A stretch of 58,386 nucleotides of DNA. Source: UBA6489 sp942490775. Its GTDB lineage: Bacteria; Patescibacteriota; Gracilibacteria; BD1-5; UBA6164. The notes under the pieces are model-generated. The model saw only the letters and a program-made list of their open reading frames with translations. It had not been told where the DNA came from and did no database searches. Made by a program: the position numbers and the translations under genes. Location: the NCBI GenBank assembly GCA_942490775.1, contig CALNYL010000007.1, positions 1 to 58,386 of the forward strand, given 5' to 3'. Below, one piece after another: positions 31,139 through 41,854 of the stretch. Each line of letters opens with the position of its first letter. Positions within the stretch are counted from its first letter, which is position 1.

Positions 31139-32373
31139 ATGAAAAAAATATTTTTATACATTATTAGCTTAGTAATTATATCGTTTTTGGGTATCCATGA
31201 AGCTATGGCTTTGGATATATTAGAAAAAGATTTATGACTTGATTTATATAAAAGTATAGATGAGTGATTTTCTGAACTTGTTGAGTTGCAGTTAGAATAT
31301 GAATTATCTTGACAAGGGAATTGAAGTATAAGGGATACAGTTAATGCTATATTGGGGGATGGAATAGAGTGTGATATAGAAACGGTTGATGATATAATGA
31401 CAATAGCGATGGTGAAAATAAAAATCAAATAGATACGATCAATAGAAAGTGTACTAAGGATTGAAATATACCTTGAAATTATGCCTCTGTAATACTTGCT
31501 ACTATGACTAATATAAAGATTAATTATACATATAGGGCTAGAGAAAAGTCACAAAATATGTATGAGTTATCAAAAATATGACTTTATTCAGATTGAAATG
31601 ATGCCAATTCTCCTTTTGATTTAATGTCAGATTTAAAAGATATTGATGCTATAATATCAAATGAGAAGATAGATTATAATGAGGATTGGAAATGATATAT
31701 AAATAGTGGTTGGCCTTGTGATGAATATTTTTGTGTAGAATTTGAGAAGGTTATGTGAACTTATTGATTAAAGACTTGAACTGAGTGAAGGTCGGTAGAT
31801 GGAATAGCTGAGATATTAAAAAAAGTTTTGGAACATATTAAAAAAGCTGCTAATACTGCTTCTTCTACTCCATCAAAGATGACTATTAATAATTTTGAGT
31901 TGTCATCTATTATACCAGATTTGTCAAAGATGCTTAGATGAATGTGAGTTCAGGTTGTGACTATGCCAGCTCCTATTTTTAAGAAAGGTAATGATTCAAA
32001 AAGGGAGGATGAGTCAGTGTTGTCTCCTGAAAGAAGGTTGGTAGAGTATTTTAAAAATATATGAATAGATTATTATAGAACTAATGATTTGAATGCTATT
32101 AGGATGGATATAGAGGAAAAAAGACAAATACAGAAGTCTAAAGAAAGACCTGCAGAGACTGTTTTGGAGGATCCTATAGCACCTTATAGAGAAGCTACTA
32201 GAAGAAATAATAGTTACGATGTTAAGGTTATTGATAGAAAAACTATGATAGATGATTTGCAGGATTTTTATGATCAGTTTGCTGAGATACAAAGATTTTC
32301 TTCTTCGATAAATTCTTTTGTTAATGATTCTTGTAATATAATAGATAGAATGTTGGATATTCCTAGTTCGTAA
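31139..32373 (+). CDS. Secreted protein of unknown function, one frameshift
   Basis: It starts MKKIFLYIISLVIISFLGIH-EAMA-LDI, a typical signal peptide. The open frame continues LEKDLGLDLYKSIDEGFSEL, ELSGQGNGSIRDTVNAILGD. A single-base slip near 31390-31400 follows. The next frame is then open to the end: TKDGNIPGNYASVILATMTN, SGWPCDEYFCVEFEKVMGTY, IIPDLSKMLRGMGVQVVTMP, DIEEKRQIQKSKERPAETVL, IIDRMLDIPSS-stop. About 411 residues. Cys pairs (CTK, WPCDEYFC) suggest disulfides outside the cell. The following gene encodes a similar-sized secreted protein with the same leader DNA. No family is recognised; in these phyla such pairs may build surface structures, which is only a guess. Confidence 0.55.
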
Positions 32374-32451
32374 TAATTATTTATGAAAATAAATATGGTA
32401 AATTTGTTTATTTATAAAAATCTAAAGATAATATAAGATTTTAGGAAAATA

Positions 32452-32523
32452 GAAAATTTTCTTTATAAATTTTTTTTCTTTCTTGGGGGAAAGAAACTAA
32501 AATTTTGCAGAGCAGTTATTTTG
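32452..32523 (+). promoter_or_regulatory. Shared upstream element, copy 2
   Basis: ggaaaatagaaaatt and attttgcagagcagttatttt recur in the same order as before 31139. The 3' part overlaps the proposed TTG start at 32505, which argues that a conserved DNA or RNA signal, or a conserved N-terminus, is being kept. Confidence 0.4.
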
Positions 32524-33743
32524 GTTTTATCTTGATTTTTTTTGTTTTTTAATTTATCTTTGCGGATTCAGGAGATTGTAAAATAGAAGATTCTACTGCT
32601 CCTGTGCTTTTAGAGTATTTATCAAATGTAGATACTATTTCAAAAGGGGTGATTTCTGAGGCTAAGAACTGAAATAAAGAAAATGTTGTATCTGGTTATA
32701 TGAAATATATAACAACTTCTTTGGGTGGAATAATTAGTTTTTGAGATTTTTTTTCTAGTGTTTCTTTTAATATAGGTTTACCTATAGTTTATCCTGTGCC
32801 CTCAGATATTAATAGAGATCAGGAGAAGTTAATGAAAAAATCAGAAGAGCTTATATATCTTTTAAAAAATCTTGAAAAGAGTTGATATGGTTCAACTGTT
32901 ATATGAAATCCTTGTTTTTGAGTGAAGGATTGTAAAATGAAACCTAAAGAAGCTAGGGCGATATTAGTTGATTTAATAGAAAATAATGAAAATATTGTGC
33001 AGTTTTATAGGTATAGTATTTTAGATTCAAAGTATCAGTTAAATAAAAATATTATACTTGTTCCTAAGGATTTTAATAAAAAGATGAGAGAATATTATAA
33101 TAAATTTACTTTGTTTAATTGTATGGGGTGAAAAAATGGTTTTGTTGCTCAGATGGAGTGAAAAGTCGCAGAGTTAGGGAGTATGTTTAATTGAACTAGT
33201 AAGTGATATAGGGCTTGGAAAGAAGCATTTGATTTGTTTACTTGAATAAATACTAAAAAAGAAGAAAAAACAGAGGCAGAGATATTAAGGAGATATGTAA
33301 ATCGCATATGATTAAGTAATTCACAGTCTCAGGTTATATTGAAAAATCTGGAGAAATATAATTCTGCTTGAATGTCTTCTTGGAATCCTGCTTTAAATTC
33401 TATAAAATATAGTTATTATAGTCTTGATGAAACCGTAAATTCTTTTCGTGATTCTGTTGATTTGCTTTTTAATGAGAATGATAATATTTCTCCTAGGGCT
33501 TTAAATGAGCTTATGCCAAAGATTCAAACTACAGTTGATATAAAAAATGAGATTAGAAATATGTTTGGACCAGAGCGGAGTATTTCTTTACCTCAGGATT
33601 CTTCAAATAATGGTTTAATGTTACAAATTGTAAAGATGCATAAGATTTTAATGGATGCAAATGAAAGGCTTGATAAAACTATTCCTAAGTCTGAAAAGAT
33701 TTGTAATCAGCAGGGGAGGTGTGGTAAATGTACTTATAGATAG
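32505..33743 (+). CDS. Secreted Cys-containing protein of unknown function
   Basis: The best start is the TTG at 32505 giving MQSSYFGFILIFFVF, with a slip in the T-run near 32545-32555 inside the signal peptide. The mature part is DSGDCKIEDSTAPVLLEYLS, SGYMKYITTSLGGIISFGDF, GLPIVYPVPSDINRDQEKLM, VIGNPCFGVKDCKMKPKEAR, FNCMGGKNGFVAQMEGKVAE, SWNPALNSIKYSYYSLDETV, KSEKICNQQGRCGKCTYR-stop. Paired Cys (CFGVKDC, CNQQGRCGKC) point to an extracellular, disulfide-bonded protein. It follows another secreted protein with a shared leader element. No known family is recognised. Confidence 0.5.
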
Positions 33744-33829
33744 AGGGAAACTTCTCTCTTGAATTCTTTGGTTTTTGTGTTAGGAAGGAGATGATGATTT
33801 TTTAGGGAAGAAGAGTAAATTCTAATTAT

Positions 33830-33969
33830 TAGGGTTTATTTTTTTTGTTTTTAGTAGGTTGTTTTCTCCGGCTTTTGTTACTGAAATCTATGATTTATTT
33901 TTTACTAGGAAACAAATTCGTAGAGAGTATAATACATTTTGTGCATCGTTGGAAATATCCAATGAATAA
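33830..33969 (+). pseudogene. N-terminal fragment of a third secreted protein
   Basis: GFIFFVFSRLFSPAFVTEIY looks like a signal peptide with cleavage near AFV. It is followed by DLFFTRKQIRREYNTFCASL and EISNE-stop. There is no good start codon. The stop lies ~20 bp before a long hairpin that precedes an IS integrase, so the remainder may have been lost to that insertion. Confidence 0.3.
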
Positions 33970-33989
33970 CTTTCTGAAAGAAAAAGAAT

Positions 33990-34062
33990 AAAAATATGAG
34001 GCGAAATTCCATTACTTTCTTCGCTTTGCTCATCTCTCCATTACATTTCGCCTCATATTTTT
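33990..34062. repeat. Long hairpin upstream of the IS integrase
   Basis: An 18 bp perfect inverted repeat (aaaaatatgaggcgaaat / atttcgcctcatattttt) brackets a 37 nt loop. The direct repeat tccattac lies at both ends of the loop. It probably marks the left end of the element carrying the 34138 gene. Confidence 0.65.
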
Positions 34063-34137
34063 CGCAAAAATTTTGGAGATATATAAAAAAAGATATGATA
34101 AGCTATTAATACTCCTCTTAACTAACTATCATACCTC

Positions 34138-35031
34138 ATGAACATAATAACAAAAGATCTAATGAATTACAAGACTTATTTAAAAAATAATGGATTTAAA
34201 ATTAGAAAAATTAGAACATGTAATTGAGAAACTAGAAGTCTATACAATTACGAAGAGATATGAGCTTTTGATGACTGACACTATGACACAAAGGAGTTAG
34301 CTGATGCAAAATCTTTACCAAAACATATTTACGATAATCTGCAGTATAACAAGGAGCTTCCATTGTATGAACGGAATATTATGTTTGTTTGATGTAGGGC
34401 TAGATTTACTGCTTATTCTAGATGAAAAAGCTCAACTTTCTGATTACAGTTCTTAGTATTAGTACTATCTCATCTAAGATTTCATTGAATTAGAGTCACA
34501 TATTAATATGCATACAGATTGATGAGCCGAATTCTTTTCTAATAGTGATAGAAAGAAAAAAGAATGGAATGATGTTTTAAAAGAGCTTAATTCAGATATT
34601 GATTGTTATAATCCTAACTGGGATATCAGAAAGAATCTTATTGAAAGAAGCCATAGATCTGATGATGAGGAGTTCTTAATTCCTTTTGGGGATATTATGA
34701 CCAATAAAGATAAATTTATGTCTCAGGCTCAAAAATATAACGATTATCGGAATAATTCTCGTGTCCATAGTTGAAGAGGTATGAATAACACTACTCCAAA
34801 ACAGAAGCTATTGGCTTTATGAATACATAATGCTAATAAAATACTAGATTTTGAAGTCCTATATTTAGATTCTCATTTTTATCAGTTACAAGAGCATTTA
34901 GAATATTTTTATTTTCAGAGAGATTTAAATGCTACTCCTCTACAGAAACTAAAAAACGATAGAAAGGTTTCTATTGATTTGGCTACTAAATATTCTCATT
35001 TGAAATTTTATGCACAAAATGTTTTGACATA
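34138..35031 (+). pseudogene. IS3/IS481-like DDE integrase-type transposase, frameshifted
   Basis: MNIITKDLMNYKTYLKNNGF is followed by the core: GHYDTKELADAKSLPKHIYD (first catalytic Asp), YERNIMFVGCRARFTAYSRG. After a slip near 34500 come HTDGGAEFFSNSDRKKKEWN (second Asp), NWDIRKNLIERSHRSDDEEF (Glu region) and YNDYRNNSRVHSGRGMNNTT with PKQKLLAL, the usual rve C-terminal signature. The tail KFYAQNVLTYYLKF runs up to the 3' end of jetD on the opposite strand; the true stop is not clear. One slip and the lack of a matching right end suggest an inactive copy. Confidence 0.7.
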
Positions 35032-36186
35032 TTACCTCAAATTTTCTTCCACATACTTTTGACTCACATTTTCTTGTTCAAACCTCAAACTATTCTCATT
35101 CAAAAAATTTAACATCGCTTTTTCCTCAGAATTTAAAAAATCTCCTATCTTCTCACATTCTGAAATCGATAAAGTCTTTCAAGCTCACTTATACATATCA
35201 AAAGCATCATACACCGCTTTATCCATAAAAATACTTTCCGTCTGACTATAATACTTTCTACAAATAGATAAAATCTTAAATCCATGACTATCCAAATCTC
35301 ACCAATAAAATATCTTTTTATCATTTAACCATCAAATATTCTTTAATTTTCAAATACTAAAACCAGCTCACCAAATCACAATAGAATCTTTATTTTTTGG
35401 AAATGTAAGATAATTTATTTCATTTTCTATGATAAACACATTTTTTATCTGTGAAATATTTAGTTCCGAAAAATTTTGTATTGTGAGATATAAATCGTCT
35501 AATGAGCTTGAGAAATAGTTTTGCTTTAAATTTGTATCCAAAAATCTAAATCTTATAAACTCTGGTTTAGTTTTAATTCAAAACTTCTTTTCAAATGTAT
35601 TTCACTCTATTTCCAAATCCAACTCATCCACTAAAAAATACAAAATATCCTGCAACACACTTTTATTATTTTCTATAAACTTTGAGTGAACCTCTATCGG
35701 TAACTCTCTAAAATAAAGCCTAGACTTTTGATTTACTATAAAATACTTTATCACTTTCAATATATCTCTCCACTTTCAAGTATTTATGTTTATTTTTGAA
35801 ATGTTTTTTAGGAGCCGAGTGTTGAAGTTTCATTGTAAAAACAGTAAATTTGAAAGAGAATCATATTTTATAATATCTAAATTATTGCAAAATTCTTTAT
35901 AGTCTTTAGTTTTTCAAATAAATTCTAAATAGCTGTTTTTGTCTTTAAATTCTATACTTTCTATGATTGTTCATTTTTGAGTTTTTTTGGTGTTTAATAA
36001 AAATCAGTCGTATTTTTCTGATAATTTTTTAAGCTCAAATTGTTGCTGATTTATGATGTGTTCGTTTCATTTTATGGTAATTTTTGGAATTGGGAAAATT
36101 AGAGGAAATTCTAAGTTTTCTAGTTGTATTTTTAGAAAGTTTGTGTAGCTTTTTTGTATTTTAGTTATTAGTTTCTTGGTGTACAT
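35032..36186 (-). CDS. jetD: Wadjet nuclease subunit JetD (DUF3322 + DUF2220)
   Basis: An intact 384-codon frame from MYTKKLITKIQKSYTNFLKI to QKYVEENLR-stop. The N-terminal DUF3322 part includes RLYFRELPIEVHSKFIENNK. The C-terminal Toprim-like DUF2220 part contains VFIIENEINYLTFP (acidic Glu), SIVIWGAGFSIGKLKNIGWL, IFYWGDLDSHGFKILS (the DxDxHG metal site near residue 300), AESIF-like QTESIFMD and LNENSLRFEQENVSQKYVEE. These are the conserved landmarks of JetD, the topoisomerase-VI/Spo11-like nuclease that cuts circular DNA in the Wadjet complex. It is complete although its usual operon partners are far away or broken. A plus-strand IS integrase ends against its 3' end. Confidence 0.88.
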
Positions 36187-36408
36187 AATTTTTATATTAT
36201 TTTCTATATTTTATATTATTTTCTATATTTTCAAAATCTTTTATAGATTTTTATGAAATAACAACAATGAAATACTCCAAAAAAAGTTAATAATAGATAC
36301 ATTATTAGCACATAAAATTATCAAAAGATAATTTTGATTTTAAAATAAAAGGTGATATAATAAAATTAGTTCACACTAAAATATACTATGAACCTTTTTT
36401 AAATAAAT

Positions 36409-36855
36409 ATGAAAAATAATACTAGAAATAAAATAGAGTATTACATAAAAAATAATACTCCTGTATCTATAAGTGACTTAAATAAAGTTTTTAAAATATC
36501 TACAAGTATGATACATAGACACATAAATAAACTTCTAAAAGAATGAAATATATATAAAGTCTGAACTTCTCCAAAAGCTCTTTATTTATATAGAAGAAAA
36601 AGAGAACAATACTTCTTGGAGTTCCTAAATGAAAATAAGGATTTATTTTGGGATGTACAAGACATAGAGAATCTATCAGAAGAGGTTATCATAAATAGAT
36701 TTTTCAAGTTTTGAGACTGGAAAAATATGATGTTTTTAATTAAATATTACTGAAAAAAAAGATTATGAAAAATATACAAAACAATAAGAAATAAAAAAAG
36801 ATCTGATTTATCAATAAAAACAATTAATTTTTTAAATATATATTTTGATGTATAA
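36409..36855 (+). CDS. AbiEi-like winged-helix antitoxin
   Basis: 148 codons: MKNNTRNKIEYYIKNNTPVS, ISDLNKVFKISTSMIHRHIN, KLLKEGNIYKVGTSPKALYL, EEVIINRFFKFGDWKNMMFL, YFDV-stop. The SDLNKVFKISTSMIHRHINKL segment is a winged helix-turn-helix, and the wing ends KVGTSPKALYLY. It overlaps the next gene (AbiEii-like) by 8 bases, the arrangement of type IV abortive-infection pairs. It likely represses the operon and opposes the toxin. Confidence 0.65.
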
Positions 36856-37466
36856 AAAGATATTATATGAAAACCAAGTGAAAATCTTAAAACTATTAGA
36901 AATATTTTCTAATGATCTTTATCTCGCTTGATGAACTGCCATTTCTTTGCAATTATGACACAGAAAAAGTATTGATTTTGATTTATTTTTCTAGTAGCCC
37001 CATAAAAACTAACAAAATACTAAAAATATTAAAAAATCATTGATTTGAAATAGAAAGAACTTTAATAGACAATATTTGAGATGAATTAACCGTAATTATT
37101 TCTTGAGTGAAAATAACATTTTTGCATTATCCTTTTGAAATAAACCTTGAGAATTCTAACACTTTTTCTTGAATAACTTTACCCAATATCGAAACCTTAT
37201 GAGCAATGAAGTTTTATACCTTTTGAAGAAGATGAAAATGGAAAGATTATGTTGATATTTATACAATAATAAAAAAATGATATAACTTTTCTAAAATCTC
37301 AAATTTAGCCGAAACTATTTTTGGCTGAGCATATAATGAAAAGTTACTAAGAGAGCAGCTTTGTTATTTTGATGATATTGATTATAGTGAGAAAGTAGTA
37401 TTTTTGTGAAAAGGTAATAATGATGATAAAATTAAGGATTTTTTGATTGAGTTGGTGAAAAGATAG
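36848..37466 (+). CDS. AbiEii/AbiGii-type nucleotidyltransferase toxin, one frameshift
   Basis: It starts MYKKILYENQVKILKLLEIF, then NDLYLAGGTAISLQLGHRKS and IDFDLFF. The GGTA...HRxSxDFDL block is the nucleotidyltransferase signature (GG-T and D-x-D). An extra T near 36993 shifts the frame; the protein then resumes SSPIKTNKILKILKNHGFEI, VIISGVKITFLHYPFEI, LPNIETLGAMKFYTFGRRGK, WKDYVDIYTIIKKGYNF, ending LVKR-stop. The family blocks toxicity targets by nucleotide transfer; the target is not known here. Glycines are nearly all TGA. The single slip in a T-run is most simply a read error. Confidence 0.75.
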
Positions 37467-37485
37467 TCATATCTAAAAATGTAGA

Positions 37486-37520
37486 AGACAAAATCTGAGA
37501 TGTTCAGATTTTGCCTTTTT
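37486..37520 (+). terminator. Terminator after the AbiE-like pair
   Basis: gacaaaatctga and tcagattttgcc form a 10-11 bp stem with a 5 nt loop, followed by TTTTT. Confidence 0.75.
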
Positions 37521-37693
37521 GGGAAATTAAAAGGATTAAAGATAGTTTGGAGGGATAGTTTTTCTTTAGCTACAAACTCCCCTCATATCCTCTAACCCAT
37601 CTCTCATCCTCTCAATCTCCCTCTTCAAAAATTTATTCTCAATAACTGCATCTTTTTTCTCTTTCACTTTTTCTTCTATAGGAATTATAGAAA

Positions 37694-37798
37694 TATAGTA
37701 TTTTAAGTTGTAATTCATGCTTTTTATTCCCCCCTTTCCTTTTGTATTAAAGGAAAGGATTCAGGTATGGATTATGAAATGTAACTTAATCCACTATA
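37694..37798. mobile_element. MITE-like palindromic element with TA target duplication
   Basis: tatagt at 37694 and actata at 37793 are the ends of imperfect ~25 nt inverted repeats (tagt---ttaagtt--attcat). Compared with intact jetC, the insert splits agaaa-TA-atatctat into agaaa-TA ... TA-atatctat. A TA duplication is the mark of IS630/mariner-type transposition. The interior holds dispersed hairpin repeat copy 3. Confidence 0.6.
37735..37776. repeat. Dispersed hairpin repeat, copy 3
   Basis: cctttcctttt-gtatt-aaaggaaagg is followed by attcaggtatggattat, which matches copies at 27595 and 28355 in order and spacing. Confidence 0.6.
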
Positions 37799-37930
37799 AT
37801 ATCTATTTTATTTTTAAACGACTTTTGTCCTGAATTATTTGTTATGAATTAGATAGTTTCAATTTTACCATTAGCAATAATTTTTATTTTCTAATTGGTT
37901 ACAAGTTATCATCAATTCGCTTCAGTCATT

Positions 37931-38293
37931 TTACTTAGAATAATATTTTTTTATTCTTTCTATATCATGATTTTCTTTTTGGTTTTTATGAAATATTTCT
38001 ATAAATTCTATTTCACAGAATTCTATGTTTTCATCAAAATACCTATAAATAATTCTTATTTTTCACTTTGATTTTAAACTTTTACACAAAAATTTTCTAA
38101 TTTTATAGAAATTTCCGTTTATTTTTTCTCACAATCAAGATATTTGAACGATATGGTTTTGAGGTAATATATCTCATTTGGGACTAATTTCTAACAATCG
38201 TTTTAAATCTTCAAAATCCTCTTTTAAACTAGAATATTTTTTACAAAGTTTTTTGAGTTCTTTATCAAATTCATTTAAATTTTTAAAAATCAT
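37931..38293 (-). CDS. Small toxin-like protein of a Panacea toxin-antitoxin pair
   Basis: 120 codons: MIFKNLNEFDKELKKLCKKY, SSLKEDFEDLKRLLEISPKG, IVQISGLGEKINGNFYKIRK, FLCKSLKSKGKIRIIYRYFD, IEFIEIFHKNQKENHDIERI, KKYYSK-stop. The pattern (F..EL..L.KKY.SL..DF, then KxRK..C.S...GKxRIIY, then FIEI..K..K..HD..RI) is that of RelE/ParE-like mRNA-interferase or gyrase-poison toxins. It begins 2 bp after the stop of the HTH-Panacea gene, so the two are one operon with the antitoxin first. Confidence 0.68.
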
Positions 38294-38295
38294 AA

Positions 38296-39069
38296 TTATA
38301 AATTGTGAGGGTTTACAATAAAAGGTTCGCTCCTATAAAAAGCTAATCATGGTCTTAAATGTTCTCATACATTTTTGCAAGCTCTATAGGGAGTATCTTT
38401 ATGTGACCATTCACTTATTTGTGAGGCTGTATGATATCTAAATTTATTTAGTACATCATCTACTATTTTTAAGGGGATTGGTAGGTCAGAAAATGGTGTT
38501 TCCTTTCTAATTTCTTTATCAAGTTTATATAGAAATTTCAGATTTGCTTTTTTTAATGGTATTATTTTTTGTTGGGGATAATTATGATAAATTGTTTCTT
38601 TTATGGCTATTTCTCAAGCTTTTTGCATTTCTTCTAGTACTTCGGTTATATTTTCTGGTACTGGTCAGAATGGTAGTTTTCTGTAGTTTGTTCAGGTTAT
38701 GGTTTCAAATGCCCATTCGTAATAGTCAAAGTCACTAAAATATAACAGTTTATTTAAGACTGTTTTTCCAAAACTTGGGATGTCTTGTGTTTTTTCTGAG
38801 ATGTATAGGATTAGTTGTTTTAGTTTATAGTTTTTGTCTTTTAAGATGTCGTCTTTGGTTATTTTATTTTCGAGTTCTATAAAATAGCTTAGTGGTTTTT
38901 CAAAAAATTCTGCGATTTTTTTTATTTCTTTTTCTTTTAGTTTTCTTTTTTGGTTTTCTATGTTTAGGTATGTGAGTCTGCTTACTCAAATATAATTTGC
39001 AATATCTTGCTGTGAAACTCAGGTTTCTTTTCTCAGGTCTTTTATTTTTTGAATTGCTTTATTAGTCAT
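38296..39069 (-). CDS. HTH-Panacea (DUF4065, SocA-like) antitoxin
   Basis: 257 codons, intact. The N-terminal XRE-type helix-turn-helix is MTNKAIQKIKDLRKETGVSQ, QDIANYIGVSRLTYLNIENQ. Then a Panacea/DUF4065 domain follows: GKTVLNKLLYFSDFDYYEWA, FETITGTNYRKLPFGPVPEN, and ISEWSHKDTPYRACKNVGEH near the C-terminus. The 'LxKLLYFSD...G..Y....GPVP' and 'SH.D.P' motifs are diagnostic. Panacea proteins neutralise diverse toxins. The gene directly downstream is a RelE/ParE-like toxin. The HTH suggests self-repression. Confidence 0.82.
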
Positions 39070-41854
39070 GTGTATTTTTTACAAAGTATTGTGGTGATTA
39101 TATGGATATGTATAAAGAAGTAAAGAAAATGGGTGGTTTTTATACAGGGGTGTGTTTATTTTGTTTTTAAAAAACATATTTACTATTTAATTCTTGAATA
39201 AAAATCTCAAATAATACTTCTTTTTCAAATATAAATATTTGAGATTTAAATGTTTCTAAAATGATTTTATAAATTTCATCTTTTTCTTCTATTGGTTTAT
39301 TTAATAAATCCTCAAATTTATAATTTGAATCTTTACTGAATGAATATAATTTTTCTACAATATTATTTGAAAGCTCTTTTATATCTCGAGGAGTTATAAC
39401 TATACTAGTTTCTCAAACTTCTTTTTTACTAACTTTCTCATAAAAAGAATCTAAGATTTTGTCTAATCTTATGTTTTTTGAAATTTTCTTATATCTTTCT
39501 TCACTTATAATATCTGTAAATTCCTTCATATTATCTTTTTTGTACTTTATTAATATTTTATCCACAACCATATAATAATAAACATTAAAAATGTTATCAA
39601 CAAATGTTTTTATAACTTCTTCTGGTGTTTTATTTGATTGTTGAGAATTATCAACTATTTTACTGTCTAAAGATTTTATTTTGAAAAACTTTCTAATATT
39701 AAAATACAAAATAGCTTTTAGTTCTTCTTTTGTATAAGGTTCTAGTTTAATTTGAAAATTTATAATTTTTTGTAAATAATTATTATAACTTTCTCAATAT
39801 TTTGTTGTAATGATATTTGATACTCTTTTTTCATCTAATAATAGGATAAATATGATTTTAGGAAAATCTGAAAGTAGTTTTACTAGTTTTAGAATAATCA
39901 TTATTTCTTCTGGTTCCATTCTGTCTATATCATCAAGGGTTATTACTATTGTTTCATTTATTCTTCATAGTATTTTTTCTATTTGTGTTTTTATTTCTCA
40001 GAGTGGTTTTTCTTCTATAAGTTTTTGTTTTAGTAGTTCTAGGTTTATAAGTTTGTTATTTGTTTTTGGTAGGTTAAAGAAGTTAGAATATTTTTGGAAT
40101 ATTGTTTTGTAGCTGTTTCAGGTTCTTTTATCTATTTCATGGTTTAGTGTTGAAAAGAAGTCTTTTAGTAGGTTTTGACTGTTTTCAAAGTTCCAAGGGT
40201 TGTAGTTTATCCAGATGATGTCTTTGTTTTTCGGTGGGAAAAGTGATTGATATAAATATTTGAGATAATCTATCCTTATTTCATAAAATAAGATTTTCTT
40301 AAAAGGTATATGAAATTGTTTTTTCACCAAAAAGTATTTTACTTTTTTCCATTCAGATTTAACTATTCTTAGATTACTTTTATTTAAAAATAGATTTGTT
40401 TTATCAAAATTAAGATTTTTTTTATCATAATCTCTAATTTTTTTTAGAATTAGTTCTAATCAATTAAAAAAATTAATAACTTTTTGTACAATTAATATTT
40501 TTTTTATTTCTTTAAAGTTTTCTACAACTTCATTTTCAACTATTTTTATAAAGCTAGTTTTTCAGCTTCACCAAACTGCATTTACAGAGAAAACATAGGA
40601 TCAGCTTTTTAGTATACTTGGTTGAAAGTATAATATTTTTTCTTTTAGGAAATTAATGTTTTTTAAAAATGAGTCTAGTACGGATTTAAAATTATAATCT
40701 ATTCTTATGTTTTTTAACTGATCTTTAGTACTTAAAGGGGAATCAGAAACAAAAAAATTGTTTTCTTGGACATAATCAAAAATATATTTAATAAAAATTA
40801 ATATAAAAAAATTTAGTACTATAATAATAAATGATAATAAAAATAATATTGTTCAAGTTATTGAAATCATTAAGTATCATAAAATAACTCAAATTAAAGC
40901 AAATATTCAAATTAGCAAGGTCTCTATGTTTCAAAAAAAATATCAAATTGCTAATACTCATCAAATTCATCAAACTCATAAAACTATAGAGATTCACAAT
41001 AAACCTCATTTTAAAAAACCTGCAAGTACTTGAAGTAATCCAATTAATATTTTTATTTTATTATCTAATAATTTTGACTTTCCTAAAATTATTCAAGGCT
41101 TTAGAATGAAAATAATTCAAAAAATTCAGAAAATTATTAAAAATAATAATATAGTTATATTAATTAAATATAATATTCATAATTGAAAGCTGTTATCAGT
41201 TCAGATATTATTAATTATTTCTAAAGTATTAAAAAAATTAAAATAATTAATAATAAAAACTTCAAGTATTGCAATGGTAAACAAAAAAAACAATATTTTA
41301 AATTTTCTATCTTTTTTAGTAAACAAGTAATACTTTAAAAAAGAATTATTAAATAATCAGTACATACTTATAATTAGCAAAGAAAAAAGATATGGTATAA
41401 ATAACTCAAAGAAATCTAGGAGATTTAATCATATTTTTGAAAATAAACTATAAACAAAAGTAGTTAAAAATAAAGCACAGAAACCTAAGATATATATCTT
41501 ATTTACATAAAAATAAATATTATAAAATGTACTTCATTTTTCTTTTAGATATCAAAAAATACAGTTTATAAAGTTTAGATTATATTTTTCAAAAAATTCT
41601 ACTTTTTTATAACTTTTTTTAGTTAATTCAATAAATTTATTTTTATCCTCCTCATCTTGTTTAAAATTAAAATTCTTTCCCAAAGCCACACAAAACCTCA
41701 AAAATATAACATAACTACACAAAATTCCAGTCACAAAAAAAGTTAAATAATAAAGCTTATTTTGAACTTCTAACTTTCTAAAATTATCAATCTCCAATAC
41801 CTCTAAAATAGTTAATTTATCTAAACTTAAACCACTTCAAGCATATTCACTAAA

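Larger units (their letters stand above)
37570..37866 (-). pseudogene. Orphan jetC 3'-end, allele 1, interrupted by a MITE-like element
   Basis: On the minus strand the DNA matches the end of full jetC (47695-47890) in two blocks, 37799-37866 and 37570-37693. Translated, the second block gives IPIEEKVKEKKDAVIENKFL and KREIERMRDGLEDMRG. That is colinear with, but diverged from, the JetC tail PIVEKIKEKKEAVVENKFL. Coding sense is kept despite nucleotide divergence, so this is another allele and not a fresh copy. The blocks are separated by the 105 bp insert at 37694-37798. There is no sign of the rest of a jetC gene. Confidence 0.65.
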
